Shown piece after piece: positions 24,923-33,553 of a stretch of 64,000 bases of DNA. Under the pieces are notes generated by a model. It searched no databases. It saw only the letters and a list, made by a program, of their open reading frames with translations, and had not been told where the DNA came from. The position numbers were made by a program, and so were the translations under genes. Each line of letters begins with the position of its first letter. Position 1 is the first letter of the stretch. The stretch covers positions 1 through 64,000 of the forward strand of contig DAOLZQ010000007.1 of the NCBI GenBank assembly GCA_035426385.1. Reading direction: 5' to 3'. The stretch comes from Parvibacillus sp035426385 (GTDB lineage Bacteria > Bacteroidota > Bacteroidia > Chitinophagales > Saprospiraceae).

Positions 24923-26602
24923 ATGAAATCTAGAGTGATTGTTTGGGGCAGAGATAGTGAGCAGCATAAAGTACTATTGGCACTTATGTTGAATCCTGTG
25001 GAGAATAAAATACAAGTCTTATCCTTTCCCGAAGATGTAGTAACCGCTGAGTTTGAAAATCTGCTAAACAACGAATGGAAAGCAGAGCATGAAATGACAT
25101 TCCCAGAAGGCTATAAACAGATGGAAGTCGAGTTGACTGCTGCCGGCAGTATTTTGCCTGAGGGATATTCTACCGATCAGGAGGATTTAATCAATCGTAC
25201 TCAGACCGAATGGCAGTTCAGGGTGCTTTCTACCAGACTAAGTGAAAACTATAAGTCAGAACTAGAAATGATGAAGGACAAGATCGGATCAGTTACTCAA
25301 TATGAGCAGTCATTATGGAATGAATTAAAAGGTGTTTGGGAAAAAATTCAAAATCAAATCCGTGAGAAATTCCTCTTACCTGAGCATATAGATCATTTGA
25401 GAAGCTCCACAAATGAGTTGTTTGGCCAACTGAAGGAAAAAAGAAAAGACCTGGATAAAGTATTCAATGATAAGTCCACCCAATTTAAAGACGAGTTTTT
25501 CGAGGCAATAGATTCAATAGAGGAAAGATTAAATAAGGGACTAAGTTTCCAACCCATCTTCGAAGAACTGAAACAGATTCAACAACGCTTTAATCAAACT
25601 AAATTTAGCAATCCTGATAGAAGGTCAGTTTGGAATAAACTAGATGGTGCTTTTAAAATACTGAAGGAGAAAAGGTATGGAAAGCAATCTGAAGGGACTC
25701 AAAACAATGCATTAGATAGGCTTAACAAACGATATGAAGGTTTGCTAGGTGCAATCAAAAAGATGGAAAAATCCATCCAATATGACGAAAAAGAACTTGA
25801 TTTTCAGAGTAAGCGCTCTGATGATTTCAGCGGTCAGCTAGAGGTTCAGATCAGACAAGCCAAAATAAAAATGACAGAGGAACGGGTCAACTCCAAAAAG
25901 GAAAAGCTGGCTGAGATGGTGCGTACAAAAGAAGAGCTGGAAGGCAAACAAGAAAGAATACAACAAAATGAAAAGGCACGAGCTGAAAAAGATACCGCTA
26001 AGAAAGCCGCCGAAGAATTAGTAGCGGCACAAATAGCAGCGGCAAGCGCTGCTAGAGCCGAAAATGAAAACGAACTGGAAGAGAAAGCCAGAATGATTAC
26101 TGAATCAAAAAAACCGTTTGCAGAGCCGGAAAAATTAATAGAGGCTGCTGCAGAACCAAAATTAATTGAAAGCCCGGAAGTAGATCAGAATGCCTCTTCA
26201 GAAGAAAAGGTCGAAGCTACTGTAGATCAGAGCAATCCTAATATAAGTAATGCGGAATTAGATATAGCAGATGATGTAGCAACATCAAATGAAGCACAAA
26301 TAGAGGAAGAGAAAATGAGTTCAGCATCTACCGGACCATTGGCGGATGAGGAGCTCCAAAATGAATCTGCTCCTATAGCTGAATCCCCAATAACTTCTGA
26401 GGCCGGTGATGAGTCAATTGAAGCAAGTACTCCTCAGGAAAACTCTTCAGAGGCATCCGCAGAAGGTGAAAACACCTTCATGGAGAATGTGACCCATTCA
26501 GTAGAAGATGCCATAGACACCGTCAAGGCCGTAGCGTCAGTACTTGGAGATAAGTTAGATGATATGCTGGAAAGGTTTACCGATAAAAAAGAGGAAGAAT
26601 AG
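24923..26602 (+). CDS. coiled-coil protein with acidic tail, unknown
   Basis: 559 residues, no signal peptide and no transmembrane helix. An N-terminal globular part (about 1-100) begins MKSRVIVWGRDSEQHKVLL and is followed by long Glu/Lys-rich coiled coils (about 110-385), then a low-complexity Glu/Ala/Ser tail (about 385-510) and a final amphipathic helix. The central part resembles DUF349-type coiled coils (repeated W and RF residues such as FNQTKFSNPDRRSVWNKL), but I cannot confirm this. It lies between asd and an MCE protein. A structural or scaffold role is only a guess. Confidence 0.75.
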   Translation: MKSRVIVWGRDSEQHKVLLALMLNPVENKIQVLSFPEDVVTAEFENLLNNEWKAEHEMTFPEGYKQMEVELTAAGSILPEGYSTDQEDLINRTQTEWQFRVLSTRLSENYKSELEMMKDKIGSVTQYEQSLWNELKGVWEKIQNQIREKFLLPEHIDHLRSSTNELFGQLKEKRKDLDKVFNDKSTQFKDEFFEAIDSIEERLNKGLSFQPIFEELKQIQQRFNQTKFSNPDRRSVWNKLDGAFKILKEKRYGKQSEGTQNNALDRLNKRYEGLLGAIKKMEKSIQYDEKELDFQSKRSDDFSGQLEVQIRQAKIKMTEERVNSKKEKLAEMVRTKEELEGKQERIQQNEKARAEKDTAKKAAEELVAAQIAAASAARAENENELEEKARMITESKKPFAEPEKLIEAAAEPKLIESPEVDQNASSEEKVEATVDQSNPNISNAELDIADDVATSNEAQIEEEKMSSASTGPLADEELQNESAPIAESPITSEAGDESIEASTPQENSSEASAEGENTFMENVTHSVEDAIDTVKAVASVLGDKLDDMLERFTDKKEEE

Positions 26603-26698
26603 TTTTTGTAAACATTTATTATAATTTCTCCTTTACCTAAGGCAATATTTAAAATTTACTATGCTTTGCATTGGAAATAAATAGCATCAACAATTTAC

Positions 26699-27814
26699 AT
26701 GAAGAAAGAAATAAGGATTGGATTACTGGCTGCATTGGCTATCACCATATTAATCGGTGGTTTTAAATTTTTAAAAGGGAAAGATGTATTCAATCGAAAT
26801 CAGACCTTCCTAGTAGAATACAAAGATGCGAATAATGTTACGGTAAGTACTCCGGTCTATATCCATGGTTTTCAGGTAGGTATTATTAAGGACATCTATT
26901 TAAGTCCAAAAAACATGGAATCCATTATTATTGAGCTGGAAGTAGCAAAAAATATAAAAGTTCCAAAGTGGGCCGTAGCTGAGATAATAGATGTAGGTCT
27001 GATGGGTAATAAGGCGGTAAATCTTCAGTTTAAAGGGATGTGCCAGGGAAATGACTGTGCAAATTCGGGAGATTATCTTGTAGGTAGAACTAGGGGGATG
27101 CTATCTTCAATCATTGGTGATCCTGATGAGTTAGACCTATATATGAGGCAACTGAAGGTGGGAATATCCGGGATATTAGATACTGTAAATTATTACTTTA
27201 AGAATGCAGATAAGAGTACTGGACTTGGTCTTGCTGTAAACAACATTCAAAATACACTTCAAAATCTGGAAAAGATCACCAACCAATTCAATATTCTGCT
27301 ACAAGCATCAAATAAGCAGTTGCAGGGTACTTTTAGTAATTTGAACTCAATCACCGGCAATATCAATTCAAAAAATAAAGAAATCTCAGACTTACTCAGT
27401 AATCTTAATGACATCTCCGTTCAAATAAAGGGTGCTGAGATAGATAAGACACTGGGCGTGGCGCGCACGACACTCACCTCAGCCAATGACCGCATTGAAG
27501 ATCTAGATAAGACAATCAATGAAGCAAATGAGGCCATAAATAAAATATCCAGGATAGTCACCAAGGTGGATAATGGTTCGGGCTCACTTGGAAAGCTCAT
27601 TAATGACAATGATCTTTACAATAACATCGAAAGACTTTCAAAGCAAGCTGACCTTTTGGTGCAAGATCTCCGTTTGAATCCAAAGCGGTATGTTAATGTC
27701 TCTATAATAGGACGCAAACAAAAGACTTATACCCTACCAGCCAATGACCCCGCCGAAAAAGTACTCCAAATTACTACTGAACCAGATTCTACAAAAATCT
27801 CACCTGAAAATTAA
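26699..27814 (+). CDS. MlaD/MCE family lipid-transport protein
   Basis: 371 residues. One N-terminal transmembrane helix (about 7-24) anchors it in the inner membrane; the MCE domain (about 36-115, YKDANNVTVSTPVYIHGFQVG...VGLMGNKAVNLQF) follows, then a long helical, Asn/Ser-rich coiled region (about 150-320) predicted to lie in the periplasm. MCE proteins form hexameric rings that carry phospholipids between membranes. No MlaE or MlaF gene is adjacent. The neighbour bamD 79 bases downstream also serves the envelope. Confidence 0.88.
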   Translation: MKKEIRIGLLAALAITILIGGFKFLKGKDVFNRNQTFLVEYKDANNVTVSTPVYIHGFQVGIIKDIYLSPKNMESIIIELEVAKNIKVPKWAVAEIIDVGLMGNKAVNLQFKGMCQGNDCANSGDYLVGRTRGMLSSIIGDPDELDLYMRQLKVGISGILDTVNYYFKNADKSTGLGLAVNNIQNTLQNLEKITNQFNILLQASNKQLQGTFSNLNSITGNINSKNKEISDLLSNLNDISVQIKGAEIDKTLGVARTTLTSANDRIEDLDKTINEANEAINKISRIVTKVDNGSGSLGKLINDNDLYNNIERLSKQADLLVQDLRLNPKRYVNVSIIGRKQKTYTLPANDPAEKVLQITTEPDSTKISPEN

Positions 27815-27878
27815 TTTCATTTAAGGTATACTTTTGGTCGGGATAGTCGTTTATAACCCGAATGTCATTACAGAACAT

Positions 27879-27886
27879 TATCTTTG
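27879..27886 (+). promoter_or_regulatory. -7 promoter element TATCTTTG for bamD
   Basis: Perfect TAnnTTTG 7 bases before the ATG at 27894. It lies inside the longer frame that opens at 27834 and therefore favours the shorter start. Confidence 0.6.
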
Positions 27887-27893
27887 CGCCCTT

Positions 27894-28730
27894 ATGAGAT
27901 ATTTGATCATTATTAGCTTGTTCTTTCTTGTCTTATTCAGCACCGGATGCAAGTCCGAATTTGAAAAAATGCGCGCCAGTAATGATACAGAGCTCGTATA
28001 TAAGAAAGCTATCAACTATTATAAGGATAAGGACTACTACAAAGCTCAGGTGCTGCTGGAACAGATCCTAGGTAGATATAGGGGCAAGAAAGAGGCAGAA
28101 GACCTATATTTTAAATACGCTTATACCCATTATTATTTGAAGAACTATGTCCTTGCGGCCAGTTACTTTCAAAATTTTGCCAATACCTACATAACCAGTG
28201 ATCTAAGGCAAGAAGCGGCTTATATGTCAGCCTATTGTAACTATCTGCAAAGCCCCGACTATAAGTTAGACCAGACCTACACGTATAAGGCTATAGATGA
28301 ATTGCAAAATTTCATCAATAATTATCCCCAAAATGAACGGGTAAAAGATGCGAATAAACTGATAGACGAGCTTCGCGCAAAGCTGGAGCATAAAACCATG
28401 GATGAAGCGGATCTATATTATAACCTCCGTCAGTACCAGGCAGCGACCAATACACTACAGAATATGCTAAAGGACTTTCCTGACTCTCGCAATGTGGAAA
28501 CTATAAGGTACATGATTGTCAAGTCAAACTATAATCTGGCTTCTAATAGCATATACAATAAGAAATTGGAGCGATTTGAAAATGCCCAAATTTCTGCAGA
28601 ATTTTTTATGTCTAAATTTCCGAAGAGTAAATTGAGAAAAGAAATCTCACAAATATTAAGAACTACCAAACAAAATATTAAAAATTTGAATGATGGATAT
28701 CAAAACAAAAGCACAGGGAATAGATCCTAA
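27894..28730 (+). CDS. bamD: outer membrane protein assembly factor BamD
   Basis: A 278-residue TPR lipoprotein of the BAM complex that inserts beta-barrel proteins into the outer membrane. The signal peptide MRYLIIISLFFLVLFSTGC ends in a lipobox; TPR-like repeats follow (YYKDKDYYKAQVLLEQIL, RQEAAYMSAYCNYLQSP, RQYQAATNTLQNMLKDFP). The frame is open from 27834, but the ATG at 27894 places the signal peptide first and clears the TATCTTTG promoter element. Its end overlaps rpoZ by 41 bases; coaBC and a DUF4835 gene follow, an order found in many Bacteroidota. Confidence 0.93.
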   Translation: MRYLIIISLFFLVLFSTGCKSEFEKMRASNDTELVYKKAINYYKDKDYYKAQVLLEQILGRYRGKKEAEDLYFKYAYTHYYLKNYVLAASYFQNFANTYITSDLRQEAAYMSAYCNYLQSPDYKLDQTYTYKAIDELQNFINNYPQNERVKDANKLIDELRAKLEHKTMDEADLYYNLRQYQAATNTLQNMLKDFPDSRNVETIRYMIVKSNYNLASNSIYNKKLERFENAQISAEFFMSKFPKSKLRKEISQILRTTKQNIKNLNDGYQNKSTGNRS

Positions 28731-29025
28731 TTGCCACGCCAGGGACATAAAAAATATGGCCGCTCAGACTTCAAACATTTATGAGTCAATCTCAGTGATC
28801 ACTTTGCGTGCACGCCAGTTGCAAACTGAGTTGAAGCGCGAATTAAACCATAAACTGGAAGAGTTTACTGTATCTTCAGATACTATTGAAGAAGTACAAG
28901 AAAACAAAGAACAGATAGAAATATCTAAATTTTATGAAAAAATGCCCAATCCGGCGATTATTGCAACTGAAGAATTCTTAAAAGGAGAATTAACCTTCAG
29001 ATATAAAGATCAGGATCAAGATTAA
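28690..29025 (+). CDS. rpoZ: DNA-directed RNA polymerase omega subunit, Bacteroidota type
   Basis: 111 residues of the Rpb6/omega family. The core NIYESISVITLRARQLQTELKREL, then FYEKMPNPAIIATEEFLKGEL, matches the long Bacteroidota omega subunits and not the short proteobacterial form. The start at 28690 (second ATG at 28693) overlaps bamD by 41 bases; a later ATG at 28756 would drop conserved residues. Omega stabilises the beta-prime subunit. Coupled to bamD and followed 33 bases later by coaBC. Confidence 0.9.
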   Translation: MMDIKTKAQGIDPNCHARDIKNMAAQTSNIYESISVITLRARQLQTELKRELNHKLEEFTVSSDTIEEVQENKEQIEISKFYEKMPNPAIIATEEFLKGELTFRYKDQDQD

Positions 29026-29058
29026 TCAAACATCGCTGATTATCCAGGCTACCTCGCT

Positions 29059-30264
29059 ATGGATCTGAAAGGAAAAAAGATAATACTAGCCGTCTCGGGA
29101 AGCATAGCTGCTTACAAGTCGATTTATCTTTGCCGACTATTGGTCAAAGCAGGTGCCGAAGTGCGCGTGATTATGACTCGTGCAGCAGTCGACATGATTG
29201 GTGCTGTTTCATTTTCAACATTATCTAGAAATCCTGTGATTTCCGATATCCACGACGGAAATTCATGGAATAATCACGTGGAACTTGGCTTATGGGCTGA
29301 TCTTATGGTCATAGCGCCCGCCACTGCGAATACACTGTCTCATATGGCTAATGGCATATGTGACAGCCTTCTGGATGCAGTCTATCTCTCAGCTAAATGT
29401 CCTTTACTCTTTGCACCCGCGATGGATTTGGATATGTGGCAGCATAGATCTACGCAAAATAACATTGAAAAATTAATTTCTTTTGGGAATATCCTAATAC
29501 CCGTCGAATCCGGTGATTTAGCTAGTGGCCTGACCGGGCCAGGCAGAATGGCTGAGCCGGAGACCATATTTTCATTTATAAGTATGCAACTGCAGAAATC
29601 CAGAGATCTTTCTGGTAAAAAAGCACTTGTAACTGCAGGGCCGACCTACGAAAAGATTGATCCTGTCCGATTTATCGGTAATTATTCAACCGGAAAAATG
29701 GGGATTGCTCTTGCTATTGCGCTTTCTGAAAGAGGTGCGGATGTAACCCTAGTATTTGGACCAGGTTCTGCAGATCTTAGTTCTGTAAGCGACCTGAATA
29801 TCATCAGGGTTGAGTCAGCCCAAGATATGTATGAGGCTTGTGAGCAGCATTTTGTTCAGGCGGATATAACCATCATGGCCGCCGCAGTGGCTGATTATAA
29901 ACCTGCCGAGATGGCCCATCAGAAAATAAAGAAATCCTCCGGTGCACCGGATTTAAAACTTATCAGAACCATTGACATAGCAGGCACACTCGGTCTGCAT
30001 AAAAAAGCACACCAAGTATTGGTTGGATTTGCACTGGAAACCGAAAATGAAATCTACAATGCCCGCGAGAAGATGATGAAGAAAAACTTTGACATGATCG
30101 TACTCAATTCTCTCAGGGATCCTGGTGCGGGATTTGGTCATGATACCAATAGAGTGACCATTATGTCAAAAAATGGCGCAGAGCTAACAACTGAAACAAA
30201 GTCAAAGCAAGAAATCGCCGGAATAATCGTTTCTGAAATAATAAAATCGATTAAAAAATCATAG
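29059..30264 (+). CDS. coaBC: bifunctional phosphopantothenoylcysteine decarboxylase/synthetase
   Basis: 401 residues carrying two steps of coenzyme A synthesis. CoaC half (about 1-180): flavin-binding SGSIAAYKS, conserved histidine in WNNHVELG, PATANTLSHMANGICD and the PAMDLDMW motif. CoaB half (about 190-401): TAGPTYEKIDPVRFIGNYSTGKMG, AAVADYKP, the KIKK motif and the C-terminal NSLRDPGAGFGHDTNRVT. All family residues I looked for are present. Lies in the bamD-rpoZ-coaBC-DUF4835 cluster with 1 base before the next gene. Confidence 0.95.
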   Translation: MDLKGKKIILAVSGSIAAYKSIYLCRLLVKAGAEVRVIMTRAAVDMIGAVSFSTLSRNPVISDIHDGNSWNNHVELGLWADLMVIAPATANTLSHMANGICDSLLDAVYLSAKCPLLFAPAMDLDMWQHRSTQNNIEKLISFGNILIPVESGDLASGLTGPGRMAEPETIFSFISMQLQKSRDLSGKKALVTAGPTYEKIDPVRFIGNYSTGKMGIALAIALSERGADVTLVFGPGSADLSSVSDLNIIRVESAQDMYEACEQHFVQADITIMAAAVADYKPAEMAHQKIKKSSGAPDLKLIRTIDIAGTLGLHKKAHQVLVGFALETENEIYNAREKMMKKNFDMIVLNSLRDPGAGFGHDTNRVTIMSKNGAELTTETKSKQEIAGIIVSEIIKSIKKS

Positions 30265-30265
30265 G

Positions 30266-31180
30266 ATGAACAAACTATACTTGTTTTTACTATTTATCTG
30301 CTGCTCGGCATCACTTTCTGCTCAAGAGATACAATATACCATTAATGTCAATACACCCAAGTTGCAGACTGCAGATCCTGCCACTATCGAGACATTCAAG
30401 AAGACGATAATAGACTTCCTGAATAATCAGGCATGGACCGACGAATCAGTTAAAGATGAAGAAAAGATCAAAGTGAATCTTCAGATTACGATAAGCAATG
30501 ATCCTTCACCCACTCAGTTCGAAGCCTCTTTGGCTATTTTAGCTACCCGCCCGGTATATGGCTCTACTTATGAATCTGTCATCTTTCAATATGTAGATGA
30601 TAAAGTCAATTTTAACTTCGAACCAGGAAATAGTTATACTTTTAATATCAATACTTATTCGGACAATCTCACCTCTATTCTCTCCTATTACTCTTATCTG
30701 ATCTTGGGTCTGGATAAAGATTCATTTGCTGATCATGGTGGCGATGCAATGTTTGAAAAAGCACAACAAGTAGTCAATGTGTTACCTACTGGAATTTCTC
30801 AGGGTGCTACAGCAGGTTGGGATGTGAATTCTGCCTCTAGAAATAACCAAACTCGTTATTATTTGATCGAGAACCTAAATAATAAGAAACTGAGTGCCTT
30901 CCGGACCGGATTTTATGAATACCACTTACACGGTCTGGATCTATTCTCTTCAGATATATTAGGAGCAAGAAAAAATATGATTAATGCACTCAAATCCTGG
31001 GAAAAGTCATACGATTCCTATAATACGGCTCTTATCATTTCGCTTATGGCAAATATCAAGACTGATGAACTCGTCGATATATTCAAGCCTGCAGAAAAGA
31101 CAGAAAAAGAAGAGGTCGCACGCATTCTATCTAAACTCAATCCATCAGGAAGACAAAAATTAATAGATCTTCAGCGTTAA
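30266..31180 (+). CDS. DUF4835 family exported protein
   Basis: 304 residues with a signal peptide ending near SLSAQEI. The sequence IQYTINVNTPKLQTADPATIETFKK, NDPSPTQFEASLAILATRPVYGSTYESVIFQ and YYSYLILGLDKDSF is the DUF4835 pattern, found across Bacteroidota directly downstream of coaBC. No function is established; periplasmic or envelope location is inferred from the signal peptide and the absence of a lipobox. The gene starts 1 base after coaBC and ends 2 bases before purN. Confidence 0.87.
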   Translation: MNKLYLFLLFICCSASLSAQEIQYTINVNTPKLQTADPATIETFKKTIIDFLNNQAWTDESVKDEEKIKVNLQITISNDPSPTQFEASLAILATRPVYGSTYESVIFQYVDDKVNFNFEPGNSYTFNINTYSDNLTSILSYYSYLILGLDKDSFADHGGDAMFEKAQQVVNVLPTGISQGATAGWDVNSASRNNQTRYYLIENLNNKKLSAFRTGFYEYHLHGLDLFSSDILGARKNMINALKSWEKSYDSYNTALIISLMANIKTDELVDIFKPAEKTEKEEVARILSKLNPSGRQKLIDLQR

Positions 31181-31182
31181 CC

Positions 31183-31791
31183 ATGGATACTACATCTGCA
31201 CACCTGGCCATATTTGCTTCCGGAGGTGGCAGTAATGCATTGGAAATAATCAAATACTTCCAGTACCATCGCACTATTCAGGTTAAACTTTTGGTAGTCA
31301 ACCGTAAAAATGCAGGAGCGATACAGCATGCAATAGAAAACAATATCCCCTATATTTTTTGGTCAAAAGAAAAGTGGAGTGATCAGGTGCGAACCCTTGA
31401 TATCTTGAGGACTTATGACATAAATGGAGTAATCTTGGCTGGTTTCCTGGCATTAATTCCGCCCTACTTAATCGAAGAATATCAGAATAGAATACTCAAT
31501 ATCCATCCCGCTCTGTTACCTGATTTCGGAGGAAAAGGCATGTACGGTCAACATGTCCACCGTGCAGTGAGTCAAAGCAGAAAACAAGTGACCGGTCTCA
31601 CCATTCACCTGATCAATACTCAATATGATGAGGGCAAGATATTGGCTCAATGCCGAATTCCGATAATTGCAGGAATGGATCATCAGAATATTGCCGCTAA
31701 AGTTTTAAAATATGAACATCGACTCTACTCACCCGTGATAGAATTCTTTTTCAAATGTATTTCAGCTGAGAAAATCCACCCATCTGATTAA
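31183..31791 (+). CDS. purN: phosphoribosylglycinamide formyltransferase
   Basis: Transfers formyl from 10-formyl-THF to GAR, the third step of purine synthesis. 202 residues: LAIFASGGGSNALEI (phosphate loop), the folate-site strand LAGFLALIPPYLI, the catalytic NIHPALLPDFGGKGMYGQHVHRAV with N and H, and the aspartate in NTQYDEGKILAQ. It follows DUF4835 by 2 bases, where many relatives have recN; that gene order is a local difference. The partner purM is at 763. Confidence 0.93.
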   Translation: MDTTSAHLAIFASGGGSNALEIIKYFQYHRTIQVKLLVVNRKNAGAIQHAIENNIPYIFWSKEKWSDQVRTLDILRTYDINGVILAGFLALIPPYLIEEYQNRILNIHPALLPDFGGKGMYGQHVHRAVSQSRKQVTGLTIHLINTQYDEGKILAQCRIPIIAGMDHQNIAAKVLKYEHRLYSPVIEFFFKCISAEKIHPSD

Positions 31792-31887
31792 ATTTAATTG
31801 AAATCCTGAGGGTATAATTATACATTTACACACTCAGCAAAATTGACTGGGTTTCACATATCCAATTCATTTATAAATTATTTCATT

Positions 31888-33432
31888 TTGAAAAATACAA
31901 TTCTGTCCCTCCTATTTATATTAGTAGTGATAACCATCGATGGTCAAACTAAACCTGAAGCAAAGAAATCACCGGTTGAATACAACATCAATCCTAAAGA
32001 TACTTCTCGATTTGATCGAAAGATGAATATGGATTATAAAGCAGCTAAAGATGCTTCTGTAATGATCAATGGCAAGTCTGTCCCATACACTGTGACTGCG
32101 TCTACCACACCTGTATGGGATGATAACGGCAAGACCATAGCCGGTATTTTTTCAGTTTATTATGAACGAACTGATATCACTGATAAAACTACCAGGCCGA
32201 TCGTATTTTCCTTCAATGGTGGTCCAGGTTCGGCTTCTCTATGGATGATGATCGGATACACTGGACCCCGTCTGGTCAAAATAGATAGTGAAGGCTACCC
32301 AATTCAACCATTCGGCTTAAAGGACAATCCCAATTCGATTCTGGATGTTGCCGACCTAGTCTATGTAGATCCTGTCAATACGGGTTTCTCGAGACCCATC
32401 AGTGATAAATATGCCAAGGATAAATTCTTTGGGGTAAATGCGGATATTGAATACTTAGCAGAATGGGTAAATAGCTTTGTGACTAACCATAAGAGGTGGG
32501 CTTCTCCAAAGTTTCTTATAGGAGAAAGCTATGGTACAGTTAGGGTTGCAGGTCTGGCTCTGGAGTTGCAACAATCACAATGGATGTATCCAAATGGAGT
32601 GGTACTAGTCTCCCCGACTACTCTAGGCATAGATCGGAGTGGACCAATCAATGATGCACTAAGATTGCCTTATTTCGCAGCAACTGCCTGGTATCACAAA
32701 GCGCTTGCACCTCAGTTTCAAAATTTGGATCTTAATAATTTTCTGCCTGAGGTAGAAAGATTTACACTTGATGAATTATTGCCAGCAGTCGCTATGGGTA
32801 GTTCACTGGATACTGATAGAAAGAATAAAATAGTCAGCCGTTTTGCTGCATACTCAGGCCTTTCTGAGCAAGTAGTGCGGGATTACAACCTTCAGGTACC
32901 ATTCAACTTTTATTGGAAGGAATTACTGCGTAGCAGAGGTCAGACTATTGGCCGTCTGGACTCGAGATATGTCGGTATAGATAACCAGGATGCGGGGAAT
33001 AGTCCGGAGTATAATGCAGAGTTTGTAGCGTGGTTACAATCTTTCACTCCTTCCATCAATATGTATCTCAGGGATGAATTGGGATTTCAGACCAGTTTAA
33101 AGTATAATGTCTTTGGTTCGGTGTACCCCTGGAATAATAACAACAATAATACAGGCAGTAATTTGCGTAGCGCCATGGCTCAGAATCCTTATCTACATCT
33201 CATGGTACAGTCGGGCTACTATGATGGCGCCTGTGACTATTTCAATGCAAAATACAACCTCTGGCAATTGGATTTTAATGGACGCGTAAAAGATCGGATG
33301 AGTTGGAAAGGATATCGAGGTGGCCACATGATGTACCTGCGTCAGGAAGATCTTAAGTTGGCTACACAGGATCTTAGAGATTTTATCAAGCAGAGCATCG
33401 ATGCCACCTCAGTACCTGCCAGATACAAGTAA
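31888..33432 (+). CDS. S10 family serine carboxypeptidase-like protein
   Basis: 514 residues from a TTG at 31888, chosen because it opens directly into a signal peptide (KNTILSLLFILVVITIDG); the frame also runs up from a TTG at 31843 and there is no ATG. The alpha/beta-hydrolase motifs are those of peptidase family S10: oxyanion-region FNGGPGSASLWMM, nucleophile in GESYGTVR, aspartate near SGYYDGACDYF and histidine in YRGGHMMYL. Secreted to periplasm or outside; it probably trims C-terminal residues from peptides. A 12-bp palindrome (31812-31823) lies upstream. Confidence 0.88.
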   Translation: MKNTILSLLFILVVITIDGQTKPEAKKSPVEYNINPKDTSRFDRKMNMDYKAAKDASVMINGKSVPYTVTASTTPVWDDNGKTIAGIFSVYYERTDITDKTTRPIVFSFNGGPGSASLWMMIGYTGPRLVKIDSEGYPIQPFGLKDNPNSILDVADLVYVDPVNTGFSRPISDKYAKDKFFGVNADIEYLAEWVNSFVTNHKRWASPKFLIGESYGTVRVAGLALELQQSQWMYPNGVVLVSPTTLGIDRSGPINDALRLPYFAATAWYHKALAPQFQNLDLNNFLPEVERFTLDELLPAVAMGSSLDTDRKNKIVSRFAAYSGLSEQVVRDYNLQVPFNFYWKELLRSRGQTIGRLDSRYVGIDNQDAGNSPEYNAEFVAWLQSFTPSINMYLRDELGFQTSLKYNVFGSVYPWNNNNNNTGSNLRSAMAQNPYLHLMVQSGYYDGACDYFNAKYNLWQLDFNGRVKDRMSWKGYRGGHMMYLRQEDLKLATQDLRDFIKQSIDATSVPARYK

Positions 33433-33533
33433 ATGTTATAGACTGGTTTATTCCGAAATTTCTTCATTGGGCAATGATTTGTCTCACGTAGTCGAAAAAA
33501 TAAGGTATTTCTCTCATAACGGCTATCTTTGCC

Positions 33534-33541
33534 GCTATTAA
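33534..33541 (+). promoter_or_regulatory. -7 promoter element TATCTTTG for lepB
   Basis: Perfect TAnnTTTG 12 bases before the GTG start at 33554. Confidence 0.55.
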
Positions 33542-33553
33542 ATTATTCAGCAA

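Noticed and set aside
31812..31823. 12-bp palindrome GTATAATTATAC upstream of the S10 gene
   Set aside because: Symmetric but pure AT apart from its end pairs; likely chance in AT-rich intergenic DNA.
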